From positions 124,001 through 188,000 of the forward strand of contig NZ_JAPWGY010000004.1 in NCBI RefSeq assembly GCF_027214005.1: 64,000 nt of DNA, given 5' to 3'. Each line of letters begins with the position of its first letter. The stretch's first letter is position 1. Below the pieces are notes generated by a model. That model was not told where the DNA came from and made no database searches. It saw nothing but the letters and a program-made list of their open reading frames with translations. Below, piece by piece: positions 33,803 to 43,333 of the stretch. Source of the stretch: Kiloniella laminariae. GTDB taxonomy: Bacteria > Pseudomonadota > Alphaproteobacteria > Kiloniellales > Kiloniellaceae. A program made the position numbers and the translations under genes.

Positions 33803-35716
33803 TTGTCTATCCGCCGTCTTCCGGAAACCCTGGTCAACCAGATTGCTGCTGGAGAGGTTCTTGAGCGTCCGGCTGCGGCAGTAAAGGAACTGGTGGAGAA
33901 CGCTCTGGATGCCGGGGCGACTCATATTGATGTACAGATGCGCGACGGTGGGCGCAGCTATATCGCTGTGAGCGATGATGGTTGCGGGATGAGCAAAGAG
34001 GGGCTGTCTCTCTGTATCGAGCGGCATGCCACCTCCAAGCTTCCCAGCGATGATCTGGTTCATATTGAAACACTGGGGTTTCGGGGAGAGGCATTGCCCT
34101 CAATTGGCGCGGTGGCGCGCCTTCAGATTACCAGCCGCGAAAAACAGGCGGAAGATGCCTGGATGATTCGGGTCGAAGGAGGCACTGTTTCGCCTGTTCA
34201 ACCTGCTGCCTGTAATCCGGGTACCAGGGTCGAGATCAGGGATCTGTTTTTTGCCACTCCGGCACGACTGAAGTTTCTCAAGGTCGCAAGGACAGAGCTC
34301 AGTCATGCCGAAGATGTCATGAAGCGTCTGGCGATGGCGCATCCGGAAGTCGGTTTTTCCCTCTCCGATGAAAAACGTACCTTGCTGCGCTTACCAGCGA
34401 ATGGCGGAGACCTTTTCGAAGCGCGTCTGAAACGCCTGTCCTCGGTTATGGCCAGAGAGTTTGGGGAAAATGCTCTCAGGGTTGATGCCGAAAGGGAATA
34501 CCTTACACTATCGGGCTATATCGGTCTGCCCACACTGAACCGCGGCAATGCCCAGCACCAGTATCTGTTTGTCAATGGTCGCCCGGTCAAGGATCGTCTG
34601 TTGCAAGGCGCTGTTCGCGGAGCCTATCAGGATTTTCTGGCGCGCGATCGTCATCCCTTGCTGGCCCTGTTTCTGGAAATGCCGCCAGAGATGGTTGATG
34701 TCAACGTCCATCCGGCCAAAACTGAAGTCCGTTTCCGCGATGCGGCACTGGTCCGCGGGCTGATTGTCGGGGCTTGCAAACATGCCCTGGCTGAGGCCGG
34801 GCATCGCGCTTCTACATCTGTTGCCAATTCGGCTCTCGGTATGTTGGAGGCGGCGAGAAGCCGTCAGGAACAGGGGGGGGCAGAGGGACGTTCTGGTGGG
34901 GCTTATAGCTGGCAACCACGACCTTCTGTGAGCTATCCATCTGGTCGCTTGTCAGAGGCAGTTTTTGCAGCACAGGCCCCCCTTGGAAACAGCCAGACGG
35001 CCTTGCCTGGATCAGAGAGTTTTATACCCCAGGCACGCAGCGGAGATCCTGTTCCGGGATTGGCTGAGGCGGGAAATCGTTGGAGTTCTCCGTCAGAGGG
35101 AACAGGAGAGCCTGAGGCTTTTGACCATGCTGCACATCCTCTGGGGGCGGCACGGGCGCAATATCACGAGAATTATATCATTGCGCAGACAGAAACAGGT
35201 ATCGTTATTGTCGACCAGCATGCTGCACATGAACGGCTTGTTTTGGAGAAAATGAAAGAACAGATGGCGGCACAGGGCGTGAAGTCCCAGATGTTGCTGC
35301 TGCCGGAAGTGGTCGAACTGGACGAAGACGCCGCACATCGTTTGGTTAAACGGGCGGAGGAACTGGCAGAGCTTGGTCTGGTTCTGGAGGCATTTGGTCC
35401 TGGTGCTGTCGTCGTGCGAGAGGTCCCGGCGATTCTTGGCGAGCGAGCCAATGCAACGGCGCTTGTCATGGATCTTGCTGATGAACTGGCCGAACTGGGC
35501 GAGACACTGGCGCTGAAAGAACGCGTAGAGCGGGTGCTCGGAACCATGGCCTGTCATGGATCAGTACGATCAGGGCGGCGACTGAACAGCGAGGAAATGA
35601 ATGCGCTGTTACGGCAGATGGAAGTGACCCCCCATTCTGGTCAATGCAATCACGGCAGGCCGACCTATATAGAATTGAAGCTGACTGACATCGAAAAGCT
35701 TTTTTCACGAAGATGA
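33803..35716 (+). CDS. mutL: DNA mismatch repair protein MutL with endonuclease motif
   Basis: The 637-residue protein has an N-terminal GHKL ATPase with [23 protein letters not shown] (ATP-site Glu) and [13 protein letters not shown], and the DNA-binding fold to about 330. A variable glycine/serine-rich linker covers about 350-440. The C-terminal dimerisation domain has [12 protein letters not shown] (about 471-482), matching the DQHA(X)2E(X)4E endonuclease motif, then ACHGSVRSG and CNHGRP. This form nicks DNA itself in species without MutH. The start is a TTG at 33803 behind CAGGAG; the longer ATG frame would overlap pgi and add a non-family leader. Confidence 0.93.
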   Translation: MSIRRLPETLVNQIAAGEVLERPAAAVKELVENALDAGATHIDVQMRDGGRSYIAVSDDGCGMSKEGLSLCIERHATSKLPSDDLVHIETLGFRGEALPSIGAVARLQITSREKQAEDAWMIRVEGGTVSPVQPAACNPGTRVEIRDLFFATPARLKFLKVARTELSHAEDVMKRLAMAHPEVGFSLSDEKRTLLRLPANGGDLFEARLKRLSSVMAREFGENALRVDAEREYLTLSGYIGLPTLNRGNAQHQYLFVNGRPVKDRLLQGAVRGAYQDFLARDRHPLLALFLEMPPEMVDVNVHPAKTEVRFRDAALVRGLIVGACKHALAEAGHRASTSVANSALGMLEAARSRQEQGGAEGRSGGAYSWQPRPSVSYPSGRLSEAVFAAQAPLGNSQTALPGSESFIPQARSGDPVPGLAEAGNRWSSPSEGTGEPEAFDHAAHPLGAARAQYHENYIIAQTETGIVIVDQHAAHERLVLEKMKEQMAAQGVKSQMLLLPEVVELDEDAAHRLVKRAEELAELGLVLEAFGPGAVVVREVPAILGERANATALVMDLADELAELGETLALKERVERVLGTMACHGSVRSGRRLNSEEMNALLRQMEVTPHSGQCNHGRPTYIELKLTDIEKLFSRR

Positions 35717-35790
35717 AGCACTACGTATAAGAGGGGCAGGTTGTCTGACTGTTCCATATGGAAATTCCCTCTGGCGAGTGAAGGTGATCT

Positions 35791-36927
35791 ATGGAATTCG
35801 ATTTTCTGACGTTGCCCCCAGCGAAACGTTTTGCTGATGCCTTTTCCAAAGACTTTTATCATCCGGTGCCCGAAGGCTGGTGGGTTGTGACAACAGATGT
35901 CGTCCATTCGACCAAGGCTATCCAGAACGGACGTTACAAAGATATCAATATGTTGGGTGCAGCAGGGATCACGGCTGTGTTTAACCTGTTGGGGGGTGCT
36001 AAAATCCCCTTTGTCTTTGGGGGTGATGGTGCAAGCTTTCTCTGCTCAAGTGCACAACAGCCTGATCTGGTAAAAGAGCTTCTGGCCGTCCAACACTTCG
36101 GGCGTGAGTTCTTTGATCTGGAGCTCAGGGTTGGTGCAGTTCCCTTAAGCCAAATCAGAAAAATGGGAAAAGATGTTCTGGTTGCGCGTCTGGAGCTTTC
36201 TCCGGGGAACAACCTTGCGCTGTTCAGTGGCGGTGGTCTGGACCTGGCGGACCAGATAATCAAGGCAGATAGCACAGGCCAGTATTGCAAACAGGAGATT
36301 TCCGACAGATTGCCAAATCTGGAAGGCCTGAGCTGTCGCTGGCAACCTTTGAAACCCCGGAATGGTACGATACTGACACTGTTGATCCAGGCTCATGAAG
36401 AAGCCGATTACCAGCGGGTTGTCGAGGAGGTGCAGGGAATCATTGAACGCGATGTTGAAGATATCAATCCGGTCAAAATTGCTGACTTGAAGATCAGAAA
36501 GTTTTTCGAAGATTTTACACTGGAAAACTTTACCCTAAGTGCCGGAAAGGGTGGCTTCATCAGGCCCTTTTTCCTGCAAATTCTGACCAAGGTATGGCAC
36601 CGGGTGGCTCATTGGATCAATGCACAGCATGGACCGTACAAACCGGAAGTCTATCTGAAAGAACTGCGCAGCAACTCGGATTTCAGGAAATTTGACGACA
36701 TGGTGCGCATGGTTGTCGATTGCCGCCCTGAATCCATTGCTGATCTGAGAAAATATCTGGAAGAAAAACGCTCTGCCGGGATTATCCGCTATGGTCTTCA
36801 CCTGTCCCCGGAAGCATTGATGACCTGCCTGGTTCTGGACTTCGCCTGTTCGCAGCACCTTCATTTCATTGATGGCGCTGATGGGGGCTATGCGATGGCA
36901 GCCAAAGAGCTTAAAGCCCAGTCATAG
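35791..36927 (+). CDS. DUF3095 family protein
   Basis: The 378-residue protein has WWVVTTDVVHSTKAIQNGRYKDIN (about 30-53), FVFGGDGASFLC (about 71-82) and KMGKDVLVARLELSPGNNLALFSGGGLD (about 125-152), the DUF3095 pattern. The TDVVHSTKAI...GGDGA arrangement resembles class III nucleotide cyclases in its metal-binding aspartates, but cyclase activity is not established. No membrane segment. Alone on its strand between mutL and a convergent gene pair. Confidence 0.8.
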   Translation: MEFDFLTLPPAKRFADAFSKDFYHPVPEGWWVVTTDVVHSTKAIQNGRYKDINMLGAAGITAVFNLLGGAKIPFVFGGDGASFLCSSAQQPDLVKELLAVQHFGREFFDLELRVGAVPLSQIRKMGKDVLVARLELSPGNNLALFSGGGLDLADQIIKADSTGQYCKQEISDRLPNLEGLSCRWQPLKPRNGTILTLLIQAHEEADYQRVVEEVQGIIERDVEDINPVKIADLKIRKFFEDFTLENFTLSAGKGGFIRPFFLQILTKVWHRVAHWINAQHGPYKPEVYLKELRSNSDFRKFDDMVRMVVDCRPESIADLRKYLEEKRSAGIIRYGLHLSPEALMTCLVLDFACSQHLHFIDGADGGYAMAAKELKAQS

Positions 36928-36953
36928 CCACCAGTCTAACCAAGCACACTGAT

Positions 36954-37541
36954 TTAAACGGCTTCGGTTCTGAGGAAAAAGAAGATTCTGGCTTTGCCGT
37001 ATTTTCGGGTATCGACCAGCTCAAAATCCGGAGGGGCCGTGAGAGTTTCCTTGGCTTCTGCCTCGGCAGCGATCAGGGCTGTGGGAGCGATCCATCCGGC
37101 ACGATCCAGCGCGGCAATCGCCGGATCACTCAGACCCTGATTATAAGGGGCATCCATCAGGATCAGGCTACAGGCTTCAGTGGCTTTGGGGGGAGCAAGA
37201 ACGTCAGCGGCAATCACATGAGTAGCGACTTGCTCGCGCAGGCTTTTGACATTTTCCCGGAGAGCGGCAAGGCTCTCCGGGGCTTTTTCGATAAAGGTAA
37301 CTTTTCGAGCGCCACGGGAAAGGGCTTCCAGCCCCAAGGCCCCGGTTCCGGCAAAGACATCAAGAACATGCTGATCGACCAGAAGTCGCGCAGTACCAGA
37401 GGGCAGCAGGCCCTTGCTGACATCCCCCTGTAACAGGATGTTGAAGAGTGATTCACGGGTACGATCCTGGGTCGGGCGGGCAATATTTCCCTCCGGACAG
37501 CTAAGCGGTCGTCCGCGATGTCGGCCTCCAACAATGCGCAT
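36954..37541 (-). CDS. rsmD: 16S rRNA (guanine-N2)-methyltransferase RsmD
   Basis: The 195-residue SAM-dependent methyltransferase has IVGGRHRGRPLSCP at the start, RPTQDRTRESLFNIL (about 26-40), VLDVFAGTGALGLEALSRGA (about 58-77, SAM site) and LILMDAPYNQG (about 130-140), a DPPY-type catalytic motif with Ala for the first Pro. It modifies 16S G966. Its ATG lies 1 base after the stop of the pseudouridine synthase gene, so the two RNA-modification genes form one operon. Confidence 0.9.
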   Translation of the reverse strand: MRIVGGRHRGRPLSCPEGNIARPTQDRTRESLFNILLQGDVSKGLLPSGTARLLVDQHVLDVFAGTGALGLEALSRGARKVTFIEKAPESLAALRENVKSLREQVATHVIAADVLAPPKATEACSLILMDAPYNQGLSDPAIAALDRAGWIAPTALIAAEAEAKETLTAPPDFELVDTRKYGKARIFFFLRTEAV

Positions 37542-37542
37542 A

Positions 37543-38823
37543 TCAGGAACGCTTGCCTTTGAGGGTCAAGCGACCTTTTCCTTTGGCAGCAGGTCTTTTA
37601 CTCGCGGGTCGGTCACTGCTTTCGTGTTTTGAGGCCTCACGCTTTGGCGCTTCGCGACGGGAGCTTTGCTTCCCTGCACCAGCTTTTGAAATTGAGGTCC
37701 GTTTGGCATCACGAGGGCCACTTCCTCCCGGCTTTGTTGAAGCCGCTCGGCCTTTCAGCGGAGGCCGCTTCCCCCCTTTGGCAGGGGTGTCTTCAGGATC
37801 AGTATCGGCTTCCTCTCCCTGCAGACCCAGTTGGTCTTTCAGCAAGCGAGGCGGGATTTCGGTAATTTCCCCCGGCGGAAGGTCGCCTAACTGGAACGGG
37901 CCGTAGGAAATGCGGAGCAGTCGGTTAACAATTAAGCCAAGATGTTCGCAAACCCGGCGAATTTCCCGGTTTTTCCCTTCGCGCAGGGACATCAGCATCC
38001 AGGCATTGGTCTGAGCCTGATGAGCTATTGTCGCCTCGATCGGTCCGTATTGAATGCCGTCGATGTTCAGGCCATCGGCCAGAGCCTTGATGTGGTGTTC
38101 CTCTACCTGACCATGAACACGAACCCGGTAGCGGCGTTTCCATCCTGTTGAAGGCAGCTCGAGCCGTCGTTTGATTTCGCCGTCATTGGTAAAGAGCAAC
38201 AGGCCTTCGGAATTGAAATCGAGCCGTCCGACAGGTTGAAGGCGGGGCAGATCCTTTGGCAGATTGTCAAAGACAGTTGGTCTGCCTTCGGGGTCGCGAA
38301 CCGCTGTGATCAGTCCCTTTGGCTTATGAAACTTCCACAGGCGGGCGCGTTCTGCCTGGGGCAGTGCGACACCATCAACCTTGATCTGGCTCTTGGGTCC
38401 AACAACCACCGCCGGGCTGTCGAGCAGCTTGCCGTCGAGCTGTACCCGACCTTCGGCAATCCAGCGCTCGGCATCGCGGCGTGAACAGAGGCCTGCCCGG
38501 GCGATGACCTTGGCAATGCGCTCTTCCTTGTTCGAGGCGGGAGCCGCAACAAAAGCTGGCCCAGCCGGAGCTGTCCCTGTTGCTACATCCTTGCCATCTC
38601 TGCGAGGACGAGAGGAGGGGGAGCCTCCTTTCCGCACAGATGATGCTCTGCTGTCAGCAGGTTTGCCTCTGGCTGGACGTGATCCGGATGATTTCCGTTC
38701 AGGAGATCTGTCGTCAAAGGACCTGTCGTCAAAAGCTCTTCCCTTTCCGCCAGAGCGGGTTTGGGTGCTGGTTGAGCGCGGGGCTCCGGATTTTGTGGTT
38801 CTGGGTTTTGTTGGTTTTGTCAT
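37543..38823 (-). CDS. RluB/RsuA-family rRNA pseudouridine synthase with long disordered ends
   Basis: The protein has 426 residues. An S4 domain (about 99-145, ERIAKVIARAGLCSRRDAER...GRVQLDG) is followed by the catalytic domain with GRLDFNSEGLLLFTNDGEIKR (about 196-216, catalytic Asp) and EGKNREIRRVCEHLGL (about 278-293). The first 95 residues and the last 90 are low-complexity, Arg/Ser/Lys/Gly-rich, presumably RNA-binding arms. RluB modifies 23S U2605, RsuA 16S U516; the length and motifs fit RluB better. Co-transcribed with rsmD. Confidence 0.87.
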   Translation of the reverse strand: MTKPTKPRTTKSGAPRSTSTQTRSGGKGRAFDDRSFDDRSPERKSSGSRPARGKPADSRASSVRKGGSPSSRPRRDGKDVATGTAPAGPAFVAAPASNKEERIAKVIARAGLCSRRDAERWIAEGRVQLDGKLLDSPAVVVGPKSQIKVDGVALPQAERARLWKFHKPKGLITAVRDPEGRPTVFDNLPKDLPRLQPVGRLDFNSEGLLLFTNDGEIKRRLELPSTGWKRRYRVRVHGQVEEHHIKALADGLNIDGIQYGPIEATIAHQAQTNAWMLMSLREGKNREIRRVCEHLGLIVNRLLRISYGPFQLGDLPPGEITEIPPRLLKDQLGLQGEEADTDPEDTPAKGGKRPPLKGRAASTKPGGSGPRDAKRTSISKAGAGKQSSRREAPKREASKHESSDRPASKRPAAKGKGRLTLKGKRS

Positions 38824-38968
38824 GGCCGGGAATGTATGCCTGAGAAGGTCGGCTGTCTACTGTGAATAGAGCAAAAGACCTATGCGTTTATTTAAGCTCC
38901 GCCTTGAGATGATCTGGTATCTGATCACCCCCTTGACCAAGGGCGTATTTGCAAGGAAAGTCGACGGC

Positions 38969-39463
38969 ATGAAAAGTGATCAGCACACAGTTTATTGCAA
39001 GAAGCCCGGAGAAGCCATGGCAATCGCCCTGGGCGAGGCAAATAGGGCTGCGCAAGCCGGGGAAGTGCCGGTTGGAGCCGTGATTGTCGAGAGTTCGACC
39101 GGGCGGGTTCTGGCACAGGCGCACAACAGGGTGGAGAGGGACAATGATCCCACAGCACATGCTGAGGTGCTGGTGATCAGAGCCGCCTGTGAGATGCAGG
39201 GAAGTCCCCGATTGGGTGACTGTGACCTTTATGTGACGCTGGAACCCTGTCCGCTTTGCGCCACGGCGATATCCTTCGCCCGTTTACGGCGGGTTTACTA
39301 TGGCGCCTATGACCCCAAAGGAGGCGGTGTGGATCACGGCCCCCGGATCTATGAACAGGCGACCTGTCACCACAAACCAGAGGTTTATGGAGGGCTGAGT
39401 GAAGAGGCCTGTGCGACTTTGCTCAAGGAGTTTTTTCAGTCCCGCCGGAACGCCTCTGACTAG
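38969..39463 (+). CDS. tadA: tRNA-specific adenosine deaminase TadA
   Basis: The 164-residue cytidine-deaminase-fold enzyme has the zinc/proton-shuttle motif HAEVLVIRAA (about 61-70) and PCPLCATAI (about 95-103), with NRVERDNDPTAHAE preceding. It converts adenosine to inosine at the wobble position of tRNA-Arg(ACG). Start chosen at ATG 38969 behind AGGAAAG; the frame extends to 38882 but the extra 29 residues are not family-like. Diverges from the rluB-rsmD operon. Confidence 0.9.
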   Translation: MKSDQHTVYCKKPGEAMAIALGEANRAAQAGEVPVGAVIVESSTGRVLAQAHNRVERDNDPTAHAEVLVIRAACEMQGSPRLGDCDLYVTLEPCPLCATAISFARLRRVYYGAYDPKGGGVDHGPRIYEQATCHHKPEVYGGLSEEACATLLKEFFQSRRNASD

Positions 39464-39466
39464 AAA

Positions 39467-40741
39467 TCAGCGGCTGAGTTCGCGCCAGCCGATATCCCTG
39501 CGACAAATACCATCTGGCCAGGAAATCTGGTCAACCGCCTGATAGGCATTTTTCTGAGCGGTCCGGATATCTGAACCCAAGGCTGTAACGCCAAGCACCC
39601 GCCCGCCTGTAGCGAGAAGGTTCCCGTTGCTGTCACGGGCTGTTCCTGCATGAAAAACAGTCACACCTGTTGTCGCATTGGCCTGTTCCAATCCGTCAAT
39701 CCGGGTGTTTTTTTCGTAACTGCCCGGATAACCTTTGGCGGCCATAACCACGAGTAGTGCGGTTTCGTCATGCCACTCGAGGTCAATTTTATCAAGACCG
39801 CCCTTTGCTGTTGCGATAAGCGCTGGCAGGAGATCTGATTTGAGGCGCAGGCAAAGAGTCTGGCATTCGGGATCACCAAAGCGAACGTTGTATTCGATCA
39901 GTCTTGGGCCTTGGTCCGTCAGCATCAGACCTGCAAACAACACGCCTTTATAGGGGTGACCTTCTGATTTCATGCCTTCGATCGTTGGTTTGATCAGCCG
40001 TTCGAGTGTCTGTTGCTCGAGCTCTGCAGTTAAAACAGGGGCAGGAGAGTAAGCCCCCATTCCGCCTGTGTTCGGGCCGGTGTCACCTTCTCCGACACGC
40101 TTGTGATCTTGCGCAGAAGCAAGAGGCAGGTAATTCTCGCCGTCGGTGAGGACAAAGAAGCTGACTTCTTCGCCCTGCATGAATTCCTCAATCACGACTT
40201 CGGTTCCGGCGTCACCAAAAGCCCGGCCAGAGAGAGCCTCTTCCAGGGCCTGTTTGGCTTCTTCCATGCTCATGGCAACGGTAACGCCTTTTCCTGCTGC
40301 CAGACCGTCAGTTTTGATAACAATCGGTGCGCCCTGTTCCTCAAGATAAGCCTGGGCTTTTGCCAGATCGGTAAAGCGCGCGTAGGCCGCTGTCGGGATA
40401 TTGTACTTGGCGCAGAAGTCTTTCATATAGCCTTTTGAGCCTTCCAGCTGTGCGGCAGCAGCCGAGGGGCCAAAGGCCGGAATGCCTATTGTCTCAAGCC
40501 TGTCGACAAGCCCGGCAACAAGTTGTGCCTCGGCGCCAACGACAACAAAGCCAATATCATTTTTCTGAACAAAATTGACCAGCCCATCGAGATCTTCTGC
40601 CTTGATCGGCAGGCATTCTGCGACTTCGGCTATGCCAGCGTTCCCGGGAGCACAGTAGAGTTTCTCGCAGAGAGGCGATTTGGCGATAGACCAGCTGAGG
40701 GCATGCTCTCGGCCACCAGATCCAACGACGAGAATTTTCAT
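39467..40741 (-). CDS. purD: Phosphoribosylamine-glycine ligase (GAR synthetase)
   Basis: The 424-residue ATP-grasp enzyme has VVGSGGREHALSW at the N terminus, CAPGNAGIAEVAECLP (about 31-46), VIKTDGLAAGKGV (about 142-154), GPNTGGMGAYSPAP (about 222-235) and EYNVRFGDPECQ (about 287-298). It makes glycinamide ribonucleotide in purine synthesis. Its stop lies 3 bases from the tadA stop (convergent), without room for a separate terminator. Confidence 0.94.
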   Translation of the reverse strand: MKILVVGSGGREHALSWSIAKSPLCEKLYCAPGNAGIAEVAECLPIKAEDLDGLVNFVQKNDIGFVVVGAEAQLVAGLVDRLETIGIPAFGPSAAAAQLEGSKGYMKDFCAKYNIPTAAYARFTDLAKAQAYLEEQGAPIVIKTDGLAAGKGVTVAMSMEEAKQALEEALSGRAFGDAGTEVVIEEFMQGEEVSFFVLTDGENYLPLASAQDHKRVGEGDTGPNTGGMGAYSPAPVLTAELEQQTLERLIKPTIEGMKSEGHPYKGVLFAGLMLTDQGPRLIEYNVRFGDPECQTLCLRLKSDLLPALIATAKGGLDKIDLEWHDETALLVVMAAKGYPGSYEKNTRIDGLEQANATTGVTVFHAGTARDSNGNLLATGGRVLGVTALGSDIRTAQKNAYQAVDQISWPDGICRRDIGWRELSR

Positions 40742-40923
40742 TTCAGGCTCCCGGTTTTGACAGGTCGATATTTCAGGTTCATAATTCTGGCAAGCTTATG
40801 CCCTATTCCGCTGCTCAAGACCAGACTCAGGCCTCTGATTGAGGCAGAAATATTTCTGCTTCCGGGGCGGAATCACAGCTTTGCTCTGTCGACTTTCCCA
40901 ACGGGGCTGTTTAGGATGCGGGC

Positions 40924-42489
40924 ATGAACGATCTTTTCACACCCCCACCTTCTGCTCCAGCCGCTTCGGGAACCACTGAACGCGGAAATAACGCCCCTGC
41001 GCTCAGTGTTTCAGAGATTTCCAACTCGATCAAACGCGAGCTTGAAACCCGATTTGATCGCGTGCGGGTACGCGGGGAGATATCAGGTTTCAAGCAGGCT
41101 GCTTCAGGGCATATGTATATGTCTCTGAAAGACGATAATGCGGTGCTTAGCGTTATCTGCTGGCGCGGTGTTGCAAGCAAGCTTTCGATCCGCCCCCAGG
41201 ATGGTCTTGAAGTCATTGTCACCGGGCGGATTACCAGTTATCCGGGACGCTCGAACTATCAGATTGTTATCGAGAGTATGGAACTGGCTGGCGAAGGTGC
41301 GCTGCTCAAGTTACTTGAAGAGCGCAAGCGTATGTTGGCCGGAGAAGGACTCTTCGCCGAAGAACGCAAACGTCGTATTCCCTTTTTGCCGGAAGTAATC
41401 GGTGTGGTGACGTCGCCGACGGGGGCAGTTATCCGGGATATCATGCACCGGCTTTCAGATCGTTTCCCGCGTCGCGTTCTGGTCTGGCCTGTTCTGGTGC
41501 AGGGCGATGGGGCGGCAGAGCAGATTGCCAGGGCGATTGAAGGCTTTAACAAGCTTCCCCTGACAGGCCCTGTACCACGCCCGGATGTTCTGATTGTTGC
41601 CCGTGGTGGCGGAAGTCTTGAGGATCTCTGGGCTTTTAACGAGGAAGTTGTGGTGCGGGCTGCAGCGAACTCGGCGATTCCGCTGATTTCGGCTGTCGGG
41701 CACGAGACCGATACTACGCTGATTGATTTTGCATCAGACCGTCGGGCGCCGACGCCAACAGCGGCTGCGGAAATGGCGGTGCCGGTACGGGCTGATCTGA
41801 TCGGTGAAAATCAGGAAATCGGACGCCGGATCTATGCCGGGGCAAATCGCCTGCTCAATGAACGAAAAATGCAACTTGAAGCTCTTGCAAGAGGGCTCCC
41901 AGATCCTCGGCGACTGGTAGAAGAGAAAACCCAGCGGCTGGATGATCGGGTGGAGAGGATGCGCAATGCAGTGCGTGGTTATTTACGCAACCACACAGCG
42001 CAGCTTTCAGAAATTTCGGCACGCCTGCCCCATCCCAGACAGCAGATCCTGTTGGCAAGCCATCAACTCGACAGTTTGAAAGAGCGTATGTCTGTTTCCC
42101 TGAGGCAGGTCCTGCCCAAACGGCAACAAGAATTTGATCAGCTGGATGCGGCGCGACGTATGCAGGCGGCAACAGGGCTTCGTCTTGAACGGAGTGCCAC
42201 GGCCCTGCAATCTCTGGATCGTGTCCTTGAGAGTGTGTCCTATAAAAATGTACTGAAACGCGGATTTTCCGTTGTGCGGGGTGAAGATGGTGCTGTGCTC
42301 GCTCCGGACCAGATATCCGACGGTATGCATCTGAATATTGAGTTTGCCAATGATCGTTCTGTCGCGGCTGTTGCCGGGAGCGAGACAAATCCTTCAGCCA
42401 CTTCCAGTGGAGCTTCGGGGAAATCCGGTTCCAAACAGAAAAAGAAACCGGGTATTCCAGGCGACGCTGTTCAGGGGAGCCTTTTGTAA
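40924..42489 (+). CDS. xseA: Exodeoxyribonuclease VII large subunit
   Basis: The 521-residue protein has an OB-fold DNA-binding domain (about 18-118, with LSVSEISNSIKRELE and VRGEISGF). The catalytic domain follows with GVVTSPTGAVIRDIMHRLSDRFP (about 160-182), VARGGGSLEDLWAFNEE (about 225-241) and ISAVGHETDTTLIDFASDRRAPTPTAAAE (about 255-283). A coiled-coil region then leads to a Ser/Lys-rich C terminus. With XseB it degrades single-stranded DNA. Its last base overlaps the M23 peptidase start (TAATG). Confidence 0.93.
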   Translation: MNDLFTPPPSAPAASGTTERGNNAPALSVSEISNSIKRELETRFDRVRVRGEISGFKQAASGHMYMSLKDDNAVLSVICWRGVASKLSIRPQDGLEVIVTGRITSYPGRSNYQIVIESMELAGEGALLKLLEERKRMLAGEGLFAEERKRRIPFLPEVIGVVTSPTGAVIRDIMHRLSDRFPRRVLVWPVLVQGDGAAEQIARAIEGFNKLPLTGPVPRPDVLIVARGGGSLEDLWAFNEEVVVRAAANSAIPLISAVGHETDTTLIDFASDRRAPTPTAAAEMAVPVRADLIGENQEIGRRIYAGANRLLNERKMQLEALARGLPDPRRLVEEKTQRLDDRVERMRNAVRGYLRNHTAQLSEISARLPHPRQQILLASHQLDSLKERMSVSLRQVLPKRQQEFDQLDAARRMQAATGLRLERSATALQSLDRVLESVSYKNVLKRGFSVVRGEDGAVLAPDQISDGMHLNIEFANDRSVAAVAGSETNPSATSSGASGKSGSKQKKKPGIPGDAVQGSLL

Positions 42490-43304
42490 TGCGATTGATT
42501 CCACTTCTTTTTGTATTGTTACTGCAAACGGGTGCTGTCTTGGGGGAAGAGGCTGTTTCGTTAAAAGGTCAGCTCATCCAGGGGGGAATCATTATCGGCA
42601 AAACGGCGCCGGGTTCACAAATTTTGCTGGATGGGCAGGCCTTGAGAGTCTCGGCAGTCGGGGATTTTGTCTTCGGCTTTGATCGCGACGCAGAACCACA
42701 GGCTCTCCTAACGGTTATCGCACCGGGTCAAGCGCCACTTATCCAGAAACTGGAGATCGCCCGCCGGGATTACGACATTCAGAAGATTGAAGGCGTTGAG
42801 CAGAAATATGTTTCCCCGCCAAAAGAGGTGACGGAGCGGATCAGCAGGGATGCACAGCTCGTTGCTGCTGCCCGTAAGGATGATATCGACAAGCCGATGT
42901 TTGCCTCTGGATTTTCCTGGCCTGCACAGGGGCGGATCTCAGGGGTTTATGGCAGTCAGAGAGTTTTTAACGGGGTGCCCAAACGACCACATTATGGTGT
43001 TGACGTTGCCGCACCTGTGGGGACGCCGATACTGGCCCCGGCAGAGGGGATTGTCACCCTGGCCGAGCCGGATCTCTATTATTCAGGCGGGACGGTTATT
43101 CTGGATCATGGACATGGCCTGTCCTCGACCTTTCTGCATATGGACAGTGTGACGGTTCGTGTCGGGGAGTATCTCAAGTCTGGGGATCAACTCGGAACCC
43201 TTGGTGCAACGGGACGTGTTACCGGGCCGCATCTGGATTGGCGGATGAACTGGTTCGAGCAGCGGGTTGACCCGCAAACACTGGTTGAGGCTATGCCGCA
43301 GTAA
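42489..43304 (+). CDS. M23 family metallopeptidase (periplasmic, LytM-like)
   Basis: The 271-residue protein has a signal peptide (about 1-19, LLFVLLLQTGAVLG). The LytM domain (about 155-265) has RPHYGVDVAAPVGTP (zinc His and Asp) and HGLSSTFLHMDSV, and ends GPHLDWRMNWF, where the usual HxH third ligand is HxD. This HLDW form appears in many alphaproteobacterial members (recollection), so it need not be inactive. It probably cleaves murein or activates amidases. Coupled to xseA by overlap. Confidence 0.85.
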   Translation: MRLIPLLFVLLLQTGAVLGEEAVSLKGQLIQGGIIIGKTAPGSQILLDGQALRVSAVGDFVFGFDRDAEPQALLTVIAPGQAPLIQKLEIARRDYDIQKIEGVEQKYVSPPKEVTERISRDAQLVAAARKDDIDKPMFASGFSWPAQGRISGVYGSQRVFNGVPKRPHYGVDVAAPVGTPILAPAEGIVTLAEPDLYYSGGTVILDHGHGLSSTFLHMDSVTVRVGEYLKSGDQLGTLGATGRVTGPHLDWRMNWFEQRVDPQTLVEAMPQ

Positions 43305-43333
43305 ATGCACGACTGAGTCGGGCAAAACAGGTT

